DNA from: Krasilnikovia cinnamomea
Lineage (GTDB): Bacteria; Actinomycetota; Actinomycetes; Mycobacteriales; Micromonosporaceae
Assembly: GCF_004217545.1 (NCBI RefSeq)
Contig: NZ_SHKY01000002.1
Span: 124,001 to 188,000 of the forward strand
Direction of reading: 5' to 3'
DNA: 64,000 nt
The notes beneath the pieces were generated by a model. The model searched no databases. It was not told the origin of the DNA and saw nothing but the letters and a program-made list of their open reading frames with translations. Of the stretch, positions 46,825-55,570 are shown piece after piece; within the stretch, counting starts at the first letter, position 1; each line of letters begins with the position of its first letter. The translations under genes and the position numbers were made by a program.

Positions 46825-46839
46825 TGATACGCTTGCGAT

Positions 46840-47931
46840 ATGAGCGTCCCCGCCGTCGACACCAGCCTCGACCAGGCCACCTGCGCCCGCTGCGGGCGCG
46901 TCCTGCCGAAGAACCCGAAGGGCGGGCGCCCGTTCCGGTTCTGCCCAGACTCCGCCGACCAGCCCGGCACGTCCTGCCTCGAGCTGGACAAGAAGGACCG
47001 CGCCGCCCTGGAACGGGCCGGGCTGGGGGAGCTGGTCACCGCGTTCCGAGCCGACCGTGACGCCCTGCTCGCCGCGCTGGCCCCGGTACTCGGCCCCCTA
47101 GCGGACCTGGATCGGCGACTGAACCAGATCACCCAGGCCGCGGTCGGCCGCGCCGAACAGGCCGACGACGCCCGCCTCGCCGCCGAAGCCGCCCAGCGCG
47201 ACGCCGAACGACAGGCCACAGAGGCCGAGCAGCGTGCCGCCCGGGCTGCACAGCTACGCGACGAGGCTCTGGCCGAGCGCGACCTCGCCGTGCAGGACGA
47301 ACAGCAGGCTCGCCGCGAGGCCGACGCCGCCATCACCCGGGCCGTCGAGGCCGAACACCGCCGCGGCCAGGCAGAAGGCGTCGCCGCCGAACAACGCCAG
47401 GCACTCGACGCCGAACGTGAGCGCCGGGCCGCCGCCGAGGCGGAAACCGAACGGCTGCGCGCCCAACTGGACGCCCAGCAGCAGGAGCTCACCCAGGTGC
47501 GGGGTGAGCTGGTCGACGCCGAACGCCGGGTGGGGGAGACCGGCGCCCGCGCCCTGGCCGCGGAGGCCGAGATCCGAGCCCACGACAGCGAGAAGGCCGC
47601 GCTGCAGGCGCAGGCCGCCCGCGATGCCGATGCCCTCGCCCAGGCGCGCCGCGACACCGAGCAGGCCCGCACCGCCGTGACCGACCTGCAGCAGCAGCTT
47701 CGGGCCGCCGAACAGCAGGCCACGACCGCCCACCAGGAAGCCGAGGCCCTCCGCGGTGAACTCGACGCCGCCCGCAGCGACACCCGCCGCGCGGCCGAGG
47801 AACTCACCCGGCAAGTCGCGGCCGCCAATGCGCGCACTGCTGAGGCTGAACGCCGTTACGACGCCCTAGTCGCCGCGCTCGCCGGCGGCGGCTTCACCCC
47901 GGCGGGGCCAGCCGTCGCCGGCGGACGATAA
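46840..47931 (+). CDS. Zinc-finger plus long coiled-coil protein
   Basis: This 363-residue protein starts at ATG 46840 without a visible ribosome-binding site, so it may be leaderless. The N terminus has a zinc-type cluster (CARCGRVLPKN and RFCPDSADQPGTSC). Residues about 85-345 are a continuous Ala/Glu/Arg/Gln-rich coiled coil (QATEAEQRAARAAQLRDEAL and many similar stretches). This resembles KfrA-type plasmid proteins, which use long coiled coils with a small DNA-binding head. The repeated CTAACCT motifs upstream would suit autoregulation. It is coupled to the HNH gene by a TAATG overlap. Confidence 0.62.
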   Translation: MSVPAVDTSLDQATCARCGRVLPKNPKGGRPFRFCPDSADQPGTSCLELDKKDRAALERAGLGELVTAFRADRDALLAALAPVLGPLADLDRRLNQITQAAVGRAEQADDARLAAEAAQRDAERQATEAEQRAARAAQLRDEALAERDLAVQDEQQARREADAAITRAVEAEHRRGQAEGVAAEQRQALDAERERRAAAEAETERLRAQLDAQQQELTQVRGELVDAERRVGETGARALAAEAEIRAHDSEKAALQAQAARDADALAQARRDTEQARTAVTDLQQQLRAAEQQATTAHQEAEALRGELDAARSDTRRAAEELTRQVAAANARTAEAERRYDALVAALAGGGFTPAGPAVAGGR

Positions 47932-49067
47932 TGGCCAGGGAAGCACCGGCCACTGTCCGGTACGACCGCGACAACCGCTTGCTGCGTCTGGCACTGCTCG
48001 AGGCATGGGACTGGTGCTGCTACTGGGCCGGGTTGCGACATCCACTGACCTATTCGGACGCCCGCATCGACCACATCATCCCCCAGGACGTGACGGCGGC
48101 GCGGCTGGCCGAGCTCAAACACAACCTGAGCTTGCCCGCCGACTTCGACATCCATGGGCCCGCGAACCTGGCGCCGATCTGCCATCCGTGCAACACCGAG
48201 AAGAGCAACGGCGACTTCCTTGACGTTCCGCTGGTGGTGGGCAAGCTCCGCAGGGCCCAACGTTACGAGCAGAAGGTGATCCGGCGCGTCCGTGATCAAG
48301 CCACCGCGGGTGAGGTAGCGACGCGGCTGGTCAACGCCGCGACCGCCGACCTGAGCGGCCCGCAGGCCCGCCGAGAATTCCTGGAGAATGCGCCAGCGGT
48401 CGTGCAGACGCTCGCGCTGATCGATGAGGACGCGGTCGACTTCCGCGTCACTCGTGAGGTCGCGCTCGAAACCGCACTGGTCAGGCTGACCCTGGACGGT
48501 CGCGGCCGCACCGTGTGCAGCGTCATCGAGGACATCTGCGGCTGCACCCTGGCCGAGGCGCTGCAGGACGGCGTGCTCTCTCTGTTAGCGCAGGCCGACG
48601 CGCAAGCGGAGAGCAGCTTGGAACGGCGCCGCCGCGAAACCAATGATCTGGGCCCCATCGGCACCGACGTCCTAGTGGTGACGTTGACTTCCGCTCAGCT
48701 GCGGCGCAGCGGCTCGCGGTTGACCGCAACCTTCACCGGTGAACTGTACGGCTCGTACAGCGCCACCCTGACCGGCACCAACCAACTGGGCGACGGCCTG
48801 ATCGACGTGCCGGTGACCGATTCCGTCGAGCTGGCGGTCACCATCCAGGCCAGTTGGGACCTGACCGGCGGACCCGGCATGCCGGATCAGGTACAAACCG
48901 AGATCACTGCCGATCTCCACCAAGATCGGATTGCCGACGAGTATGACCAGCACCTGGCAGACGAGTACGACCGACTCCAGGCACAAGCTGACGAGGCGCT
49001 CCGGTTTTGGGAAGCCTTTGGGCCGCCCCCCGGCGACGCAGACGAAGGTGCGACGGGTACGACGTAA
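47931..49067 (+). CDS. HNH endonuclease-like protein
   Basis: This 378-residue protein starts at ATG 47931, sharing bases with the preceding TAA. The N-terminal 90 residues form an HNH nuclease: WDWCCYWAGLRHPLTY, RIDHIIPQDVTA, and NLAPICHPCNTEKSNGDF. The CxxC-type pairs and D-H...N...H residues are in place. The remainder (YEQKVIRRVRDQATAGEVAT, then an acidic beta-rich domain ending in GPPPGDADEG) is not recognised and might select target or partner. HNH proteins on plasmids serve in restriction, homing or DNA processing; the context does not decide. Confidence 0.75.
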   Translation: MAREAPATVRYDRDNRLLRLALLEAWDWCCYWAGLRHPLTYSDARIDHIIPQDVTAARLAELKHNLSLPADFDIHGPANLAPICHPCNTEKSNGDFLDVPLVVGKLRRAQRYEQKVIRRVRDQATAGEVATRLVNAATADLSGPQARREFLENAPAVVQTLALIDEDAVDFRVTREVALETALVRLTLDGRGRTVCSVIEDICGCTLAEALQDGVLSLLAQADAQAESSLERRRRETNDLGPIGTDVLVVTLTSAQLRRSGSRLTATFTGELYGSYSATLTGTNQLGDGLIDVPVTDSVELAVTIQASWDLTGGPGMPDQVQTEITADLHQDRIADEYDQHLADEYDRLQAQADEALRFWEAFGPPPGDADEGATGTT

Positions 49068-49143
49068 CCGCGCACCCCCTCCGCAGGCCGCGCGCGGTAC
49101 CACCGCCCCCCACCGAGCTCCGCTACGAGCATGAACAGCTTTG

Positions 49144-50427
49144 TCATGCGACCAGTCCGTACCGGAATCCAGCTGCTACGGCGTGGGCTCGGTCGCGGGC
49201 GCCTAGCTTGCGGAAGAGGCGCCGCGCGTGGGTCTTCACGGTGTCCTCGGATACGTAAAGCTCCCGGGCGATTTCTGCGTTGCTCTTTCCGTCGGCCATT
49301 CCGCGAAGGACCTGCAGTTCCCGTTCCGTCAGGCCAATCCGCGTCGATACGGGCCGCTCCCGCGGGTTGGGCTGAAGCCGGTCGAGATGGGCGGACTGGC
49401 CCTGCCGTCCCTGCCAGGCCGGCACTTCCTCCGCCACTGGATCGTCTCGACGTCGGCCGTGTTCCGTGGCGGCTTTTTGCCAGCGCCGGGCGTGTTCGAG
49501 CAGGTACTGGATTTGTGTATGAGCTTGGCTGTCGCCGGCGGCCGCAGCGAGCCTCCATAGGAGCATTGCCAGCTCCGGGCGATTCGCAGCGATTAGGAGG
49601 TCGGCCAGCTTCGTCATCTGAGCCGACGAGTTGTCTTCGGGGTTCTGATTCTCGTACCAAGCGCGGACGAAGGCCAGGAGCAAGAAATGCACGGGATCAG
49701 TTTTGGGCCTGCCAGGCTGGTCGGCTGCCGCAGCGGCGATCTGTGCCGCCTGACCAGGGTCGACTTGCTCGGCCACACGGCGGGTGGACCCCAGCGAGGA
49801 TTCCTCGATGAGTTGCCAGATCAGCGTCAAGTCGTCGGCTTCGTCCACTATTTTCCGGGCCGCAGTCTCGGGCGAAGGGACGTCAAGCACCTGCGTGGAA
49901 GGCAAGCGGGTCGGTGTAGGAGCCTCGTTTCCTGAGCTACTTCCTCGTTCGTAGCCGACTGCAGAGCTGATGTTGTGAGGGACACCGGCGGCGACAGCGG
50001 TGCGAGCGATGAACGATGTTGGGGGCGATGGGCTCTGTGCTGGCAAGTCTTGCGGGCGTGCGGGGAGGAGCAGCAGCATTAGCGCCTTGGCGACGGCGCT
50101 GACTAGGTCATGTTCGACGCCGCGGATGACGCCGCGGGCGCCGGCTCCAACTGCGGCCGCCGCGACGCGGGGGTCTTCGGCGCCGAACAACACGACCTGC
50201 GCCTGTGGTGAGTGGGCCAGGATCCGTCGGGTGAAGCCGACGCTGTCGGGTCGGGTCACTGCGGTATCCGCGAGGACGATCTCGGCCGGGTCCTCGGCCA
50301 GTCGGATCATGGCCTCGGCCTCGTTGACTGCCGTGTGGACGACGCTGGTCATGCCGAGCCGTGCTGCTGTGGATGCGACTGTCTGAGCCGCCAGTGGAGT
50401 ACGGACGCACACCAGGATCTTCCTCAT
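49144..50427 (-). CDS. Response-regulator-like protein with LuxR HTH
   Basis: This 427-residue protein uses ATG at 50427, as GGAGGCATGGTC gives the better spacing; it overlaps the stop of the sigma-like gene (ATGA). An N-terminal receiver-like domain (KILVCVRTPLAAQTVAST, EIVLADTAV, QVVLFGAEDPRVAAAAVGAGARGVI) lacks the usual acidic pocket order but keeps one Asp. A helical middle of unknown role follows. The C-terminal HTH is standard: LTERELQVLRGMADGKSNAE, IARELYVSEDTVKTHARRLF, RKLGARDRAHAVA. It probably controls transcription together with the coupled sigma-like protein. Confidence 0.78.
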   Translation of the reverse strand: MRKILVCVRTPLAAQTVASTAARLGMTSVVHTAVNEAEAMIRLAEDPAEIVLADTAVTRPDSVGFTRRILAHSPQAQVVLFGAEDPRVAAAAVGAGARGVIRGVEHDLVSAVAKALMLLLLPARPQDLPAQSPSPPTSFIARTAVAAGVPHNISSAVGYERGSSSGNEAPTPTRLPSTQVLDVPSPETAARKIVDEADDLTLIWQLIEESSLGSTRRVAEQVDPGQAAQIAAAAADQPGRPKTDPVHFLLLAFVRAWYENQNPEDNSSAQMTKLADLLIAANRPELAMLLWRLAAAAGDSQAHTQIQYLLEHARRWQKAATEHGRRRDDPVAEEVPAWQGRQGQSAHLDRLQPNPRERPVSTRIGLTERELQVLRGMADGKSNAEIARELYVSEDTVKTHARRLFRKLGARDRAHAVAAGFRYGLVA

Positions 50428-51233
50428 GACCATGCCTCCAGGTCGCGTCGTCGGCTGATCCTTCGTCGGGCACGTGCGATCTTGTGTTCGACAGACTTAG
50501 CTGTGGCCCCTTCGCCGACGATCTCGGCGACTTCGCCTTCGGTGTAGCCGACGGCACGTAGGCGGAGGATGAGCTTGTCGACGGGGGATTCCTCTTCGAG
50601 GAGGCCGGCGATGATGCTTCTCAGCAGCACAACTCGCTCGGGGTCGTCCCCAGCGCGTTGGGTGGGAATGTCATCTACAACGTCGTACGGCACCGCGGAC
50701 TGATCGGGGGAGTCAGGTTTCCACGATCGGCACGCGTTGCTCAAGGTCAGCAGACAGGAGCCGATGAAGTACGAGCGGAGGCTGGCACCGCCGTCGGCCT
50801 GCCATTGACCCTGCATCAGGCCCTTCTTGATGAACAGCTTTAGTCCGAAGGTGACGGCGAGATCCGCAAGGGCGCTGGCGTCGTCCGGCAGGACGGGGTG
50901 CCGAGGCCGGTGTGCATGGGAGACCGGGCGCCCTAGCTCGAAGGCGCGCCGGTACGCCTCTCCGGTGTGAATCCAGACCCTGATCACTGCGTGGCCGTAA
51001 CGAGCAAGATCGTTGATGAAGGTGTCATACTCCCAGCCGACGAAGCCCTTCTTGGTCATCCTCTCGACCAGCTCGACATCGTCCTGCCGCAACCAGAGAC
51101 GGTCTGCAGCATCACGGGTAGTCGCGTCGGTGTCGTTGATATGGTCCTCGAGCTGGTCGAGGCTGGACTCCAGAGAGTCGGGCACCCCGTTCGGCCGTTC
51201 CTGACCGCAGGAGTCATCGTGGCGCTGTGTCAC
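50424..51233 (-). CDS. ECF-like sigma factor
   Basis: This 269-residue protein starts at GTG 51233. The middle part has region-2-like features: DTFINDLARYGHAVIRVW, then LADLAVTFGLKLFIKKGLMQGQW, SYFIGSCLLTLSNACRSW. The C-terminal region 4 has EESPVDKLILRLRAVGYTEGEVAEIVGEGATAKSVEHKIARARRRISR. It is coupled to the LuxR-type gene. Sequence similarity to classical sigma factors is modest, but the order of helices fits. Confidence 0.68.
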   Translation of the reverse strand: MTQRHDDSCGQERPNGVPDSLESSLDQLEDHINDTDATTRDAADRLWLRQDDVELVERMTKKGFVGWEYDTFINDLARYGHAVIRVWIHTGEAYRRAFELGRPVSHAHRPRHPVLPDDASALADLAVTFGLKLFIKKGLMQGQWQADGGASLRSYFIGSCLLTLSNACRSWKPDSPDQSAVPYDVVDDIPTQRAGDDPERVVLLRSIIAGLLEEESPVDKLILRLRAVGYTEGEVAEIVGEGATAKSVEHKIARARRRISRRRDLEAWS

Positions 51234-51618
51234 CAGGGCCGCCGTGACGGCATGAAGTCCGGCGTCGATCTGCGCAGCGGGACCGATCCGGCTGCGCGAG
51301 AGGGTCGGCGCTGACGGCGGGACATGTCTCCTTCATGCCTCTGAGCTGGTGAGCGACTGCTGATCGACCGAAGCAACACTGACGGGGGCCCACACTGCGA
51401 GTTGTATCTATTCGTTACCTCCAACGTGTGAGCGCCTGATGCGTTGCGCTGATCGGCGTACGCCTCTCATAGCTCAGCAGCTGTCAGGAATCCCCCGCCT
51501 GAGCGCGAAGAATTTCTGTGAGATGTCAGCAGCACCCGACCGGGGGACAGTTCGACACGGGGGAGCTACACCACCGGCTGTACGACATCGTCATGTTCCA
51601 CACCGGAGGTGGCTTGCC
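51234..51618. other. Intergenic region, nothing firm
   Basis: About 385 bp between the divergent sigma-like gene and a small membrane protein. It is less GC-rich, as expected for promoters. Frames here lack start signals. Nothing more could be identified. Confidence 0.5.
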
Positions 51619-51834
51619 ATGAAGCAGCGTTCCGCCAATGATCAGCACGCCCACCTCACGCCTCGCTCGGCGTTGGTATTCCTTCTCGGCCTGGTCTCGG
51701 GCGGGGTCGCCGGGGCGCTGACCTACGCCGCAACGCTGTCCGTCGCCCAGGCTGTCCTCGCGGGCTTCGGGGCCACTGCCTTCGCGGTCATGTTCTTTGA
51801 CAAGATCATCGGATCTGCACCGGGCGCCGGGTGA
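51619..51834 (+). CDS. Small two-helix membrane protein (71 aa)
   Basis: Start is ATG 51619 behind CCGGAGGTGGC, shorter than the open frame. Two hydrophobic helices (ALVFLLGLVSGGVAGALTYA and VAQAVLAGFGATAFAVMFF) follow a polar N terminus. No family recognised. It lies just outside the left end of the first Tn3-like transposon. Confidence 0.6.
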   Translation: MKQRSANDQHAHLTPRSALVFLLGLVSGGVAGALTYAATLSVAQAVLAGFGATAFAVMFFDKIIGSAPGAG

Positions 51835-51973
51835 ACAACACCTTGCCTCTAGCGAGGGCAGCACACCGCTGCACGCACCGATCGTGGTGTGAGCCCTACC
51901 GCAGGGCGGTAGGGCTCAATCGTGTGTCCGTGGCGAACCGGTTGCTGGCCTGCGGCAAGGGCTGCGGCGGGTT

Positions 51974-52011
51974 GGGGTGCCGGTAAGAAACGTGTCACCA
52001 GCCGCAAACGA
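51974..52011 (+). repeat. Possible left inverted repeat of Tn3 element 1
   Basis: The sequence opens with GGGGTGCC and its inner part is TGTCACCAGCCGCAAA. Tn3-family ends are about 38 bp and often begin GGGG. The inner motif recurs upstream of the second transposase (60765-60780) in the same orientation. No right end was found, so the call is tentative. Confidence 0.4.
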
Positions 52012-52090
52012 GAGTTGGCCGTTGGGCTGACGCTCGATCGGGTGGCTGCGGGCAGCGGGTCCAGTCCGGTTGCCGTGATGATGTCCGGCT

Positions 52091-55054
52091 ATGGCCCGGG
52101 CGTTAGATCTGGATGAGCTGGTCGAGCACTGGACGCTGCTAGATGACGAGCGCGAGCTGATCGCGGGCAAGCGCGGGCCGACTAGGCTCGGCTTCGCGGT
52201 GTTGTTGAAGTTCTACATCCGGACCGGCCGGTTTCCTCGCGGCCGTGGGGAACTGCCGGACGAGGCCGTGGACTTCGTGGCTCGGCAGGTAGCCGTCGAT
52301 CCCGACGATATCGGGCTGTACGAGTGGTCAGGCCGCACGATCGAGTACCACCGAGCGCAAATTCGCAGCCATCTAGGCTTCCGGGAGTGCTCGGTGGCCG
52401 ACGCGGAACAGCTGACGCAGTGGTTGGCCGCCGCGGTGTGCGAGGCCGAGCGGCGCCCGGACCTGGTCCGCGATGAGCTATTGATGCGCTGCCGGGCGGA
52501 GAGGATCGAGCCGCCGTCGGCCGGCCGGATCGACCGGATCCTGCGCTCGGCGCTGCACCAGGCCGAGCAGACGCTGACCGCCCGGATCGCGGGCCGGCTG
52601 CCCGTCGACGCCGCCGCCCAGCTGCGAGCCCTAGTCGCCGCCGAGGTGCCGGACGACGACGCCGGGGAGGACTCGGTGCTGGCCCTGATCAAGTCGGTGC
52701 CGGGCAACGTCAGCCTGGAGTCGATGCTCACCGAGATCCGCAAACTGCGCTCCGCCCGGGCGATCGGTCTGCCCGGTGGGCTGTTCTTCGACGTCGCCCC
52801 GCGGGTGCTCGCCGGATGGCGGGCCCGGGCGATGGTCGAGTCGCCGTCGCATCTGCGCGACCACCCGGAGCCGTTGACGCTGACCCTGCTCGCCGCGCTG
52901 CTGCATACCCGGCTGCGGGAGATCACCGACACCCTGGTCGAGCTGCTGATCTCGACGGTGCATCGGATCGGCGCCCGGGCGGACCGGAAGGTCACCGAGG
53001 AGCTGGTCAACGCGTTCAAGCGGGTGACCGGCAAGGAGAACCTGCTGTTCGCGATCGCCGAGGCCTCGCTCGACCGGCCGGACGACCCGGTGAAGGAGGT
53101 GGTCTACCCGGCGGTCGCCGGCGGCGAGCAGACGCTGCGGGAGCTGGTGCACGAGTTCAAGACCAAGGGCCCGGTGTACCGGCGCACCGTGCAGACCACG
53201 CTGAAGGCGTCCTACTCCAACCACTACCGGCGTGGCCTGGTCGAACTGCTCGACGTGCTCGAGTTCCGGTCGAACAACGCCACCCACCGGCCGGTCCTCG
53301 ACGCCCTGGACCTGATCACACGACACGCCGATGCCCGGCTCACCTACTACCCGGCCGGCGAGAGCGTCCCCTCCCACAAGGGCGTCCTCGGCGACTGGAC
53401 CACCCTGGTCTACAAGGACGTCGGCAAGGGCGGGCGCCGGGTGGTCCGCAGTGTCTACGAGATCTGCACCTTTCAGGCGTTGCGGGAGCGGCTGCGCTGC
53501 AAGGAGATTTGGGTCGTGGGCGCCGACAAGTGGCGCAACCCCGACGAGGACCTCCCGCACGACTTCGAGGCCCACCGCGACGCCCACTACGCCGCCCTGC
53601 GCAAACCCCTCGATCCGACCGCGTTCATCGGCCAGCTACGTGACGAGATGCGCGAGGCCCTGGCTGCGCTCGACACGGGCCTGCCGAAGCTGGCCTGGCT
53701 GGAGATCGCCGATCGGGGCAAGAACGGCGCGATCAAGCTGACCAACCTGGACGCCTCGCCCGAGCCGCGCAACCTGCGCCGGCTCAAGAACGAGGTCCGC
53801 ACCCGGTGGGGCACCGTCCCGCTGATCGACATGCTCAAGGAGGCGGTGCTGCGCACCGGCTGTCTCGCCGGCGTGACCGGTGCCGCCGGCCGCGGCGACC
53901 TCGCCCCGGAGGCCCTGGCCGAGCGGCTGCTGCTGGCGATCTACGCGTACGGCACGAACACCGGTATCCGGGCGATCGCCGGATCCGCCCAGCACGGACA
54001 CGGCGAGGACGACATCCGCTACGTGCGCCGCCGCTACCTGACTGCCGAGGTTGCCCGCTCGATCGCGGTGGAGATCGCCAACGCCACGTTCGCGGCCCGG
54101 GCGCAGACCGTGTGGGGCGCAGGCTCCACCGCGGTCGCCTCGGACTCGACACATTTCGGCGCGTTCGACCAGAACATCTTCACCGAGTGGCACTCCCGCT
54201 ACGGCGGCCGCGGCGTGCTGATCTACTGGCACGTCGAGCGCAAGAGCATGGCCATCCACTCCCAGCTGATCTCCTGCACCGCGTCCGAGGTCGCGGCGAT
54301 GGTCGAGGGCGCGATGCGGCACGGCACGACCATGGAGGTCGAGGGCAACTACGTCGATTCCCACGGTCAGTCCGAGGTCGGCTTCGGTATCACCCGGCTG
54401 CTCGGCTTCGACCTGCTGCCGCGGATCAAGCGGATCAACAAGGTCCGGCTCTACCGGCCCGCCGCCGGCGAGGCCGACGCGTATCCGCGGCTCGGGCCGG
54501 CGTTGTCGCGGCCGATCCGGTGGGACATCATCGCCGAGCAGTACGACCAGATGATCAAGTATGCGACCGCGATCCGGGCCGGCACCGCGAGCACCGAGGC
54601 GATCCTGCGCCGCTTCACCCGGGCCAATGCGCTCCACCCCACCTACCAGGCGATGATCGAGGTCGGCCGCGCCCAGCGCACCATCTTTGTCGCCCGCTAC
54701 CTGCGCAACCGCGACCTGCAACGCGAGATCAACGAAGGTCTCAACGTCGTCGAGTCGTGGAACCGGGCCAACAGCGTGATCTTCTTCGGCAAAGGCGGCG
54801 ACATCGCCACCAACCGCCGCGACGAGCAGGAACTGTCCGTGCTCTGCCTGCGTGTGCTGCAAGCCGCCCTGGTCTACATCAACACCCTGATGGTCCAGGA
54901 CGTCCTCGCCGACGACGACTGGGCCGCCCAGCTCACCGACGCCGACCGACGTGGCCTGACCCCGCTGTTCTGGACGCACGTCGCCCCGTACGGCGAGGTC
55001 AAGCTCGATATGACCAGCCGGCTGACGCTCGCGACCGATCCGCCCCGGCTGTGA
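52091..55054 (+). CDS. tnpA: Tn3-family transposase, copy 1
   Basis: This 987-residue protein has the usual Tn3 TnpA length. The N terminus (LDELVEHWTLLDDERELIAGKRGPTRLGFAVLLKF) is the DNA-binding domain. The catalytic DDE residues are present: SDSTHFGAFDQN near 685, GNYVDSHGQSEVGF near 755, and NVVESWNRAN near 886. It moves DNA by replicative transposition. No resolvase gene is nearby. A second, clearly diverged transposase of the same family lies at 61239, in the same direction. Confidence 0.95.
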   Translation: MARALDLDELVEHWTLLDDERELIAGKRGPTRLGFAVLLKFYIRTGRFPRGRGELPDEAVDFVARQVAVDPDDIGLYEWSGRTIEYHRAQIRSHLGFRECSVADAEQLTQWLAAAVCEAERRPDLVRDELLMRCRAERIEPPSAGRIDRILRSALHQAEQTLTARIAGRLPVDAAAQLRALVAAEVPDDDAGEDSVLALIKSVPGNVSLESMLTEIRKLRSARAIGLPGGLFFDVAPRVLAGWRARAMVESPSHLRDHPEPLTLTLLAALLHTRLREITDTLVELLISTVHRIGARADRKVTEELVNAFKRVTGKENLLFAIAEASLDRPDDPVKEVVYPAVAGGEQTLRELVHEFKTKGPVYRRTVQTTLKASYSNHYRRGLVELLDVLEFRSNNATHRPVLDALDLITRHADARLTYYPAGESVPSHKGVLGDWTTLVYKDVGKGGRRVVRSVYEICTFQALRERLRCKEIWVVGADKWRNPDEDLPHDFEAHRDAHYAALRKPLDPTAFIGQLRDEMREALAALDTGLPKLAWLEIADRGKNGAIKLTNLDASPEPRNLRRLKNEVRTRWGTVPLIDMLKEAVLRTGCLAGVTGAAGRGDLAPEALAERLLLAIYAYGTNTGIRAIAGSAQHGHGEDDIRYVRRRYLTAEVARSIAVEIANATFAARAQTVWGAGSTAVASDSTHFGAFDQNIFTEWHSRYGGRGVLIYWHVERKSMAIHSQLISCTASEVAAMVEGAMRHGTTMEVEGNYVDSHGQSEVGFGITRLLGFDLLPRIKRINKVRLYRPAAGEADAYPRLGPALSRPIRWDIIAEQYDQMIKYATAIRAGTASTEAILRRFTRANALHPTYQAMIEVGRAQRTIFVARYLRNRDLQREINEGLNVVESWNRANSVIFFGKGGDIATNRRDEQELSVLCLRVLQAALVYINTLMVQDVLADDDWAAQLTDADRRGLTPLFWTHVAPYGEVKLDMTSRLTLATDPPRL

Positions 55055-55135
55055 CCGGAAGGGGGGCCGGGACGGTGATGCCGGCGGTGGCTACGGCAGT
55101 CCACGATGGTGTGACGGTTGATGGAGGGAGAGCCG

Positions 55136-55570
55136 ATGCGCAGGTGGGTGGTGGCGTTCGCCGGTGGGGTCCTGGTCGCTGGACTGGGCGCGTTCCTGGT
55201 CGTCGAGGGACTGGATAAGGCGGACAAGTGGGCCAGCGTGTTCGGCTTGTTCGTCGGCCTGGCCGGTTTGGGGCTGGCGGTGGCCGGTACGGTCGGTGGC
55301 CGGCGGCACGCCGGGGGGCAGTCGGTGACCGATTCGACGATCGGTGGTGGTGTGGCGCAGGTCCGCGGGGTGCGCAGCAACGTGCGAATCGGCCCGGGCA
55401 CCGCGCCGCCGGCAGCGGCTGCGGCTGCGGCATCGCCGTCGGCACCATCCGCATCGGCCTCGTCCCCGTCAGGCGGTGATGGTGACGGGCAGTCGGTGAC
55501 GCGGTCATCGACGGCCGGGCCGGTGCGGCAGGTCGACGACGTCGGCGGCGATGTAGAGCTCGACCGGTGA
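55136..55570 (+). CDS. Two-helix membrane protein with GLDKAD motif and beta-type C terminus
   Basis: This 144-residue protein starts at ATG 55136 behind GGAGGGAGAGCCG. Two membrane helices (VVAFAGGVLVAGLGAFLVV and FGLFVGLAGLGLAVAGTV) are joined by VEGLDKADKWASV, the same junction as in the protein at 20408. The C-terminal part has two copies of a short motif: GQSVTDSTIGGGVAQVRGV and GQSVTRSSTAGPVRQVDDVG. A third copy, GQTVTGSVVFGDIVQITGVG, opens the next protein, whose GTG overlaps this stop (GTGA). It is probably the membrane anchor or partner of that protein. Confidence 0.72.
   Translation: MRRWVVAFAGGVLVAGLGAFLVVEGLDKADKWASVFGLFVGLAGLGLAVAGTVGGRRHAGGQSVTDSTIGGGVAQVRGVRSNVRIGPGTAPPAAAAAAASPSAPSASASSPSGGDGDGQSVTRSSTAGPVRQVDDVGGDVELDR

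Noticed and set aside
55055..55135. Right inverted repeat of Tn3 element 1 directly after tnpA
   Set aside because: No inverse of the GGGG...TGTCACCAGCC sequence is present between 55055 and the next gene, so no right end is claimed.
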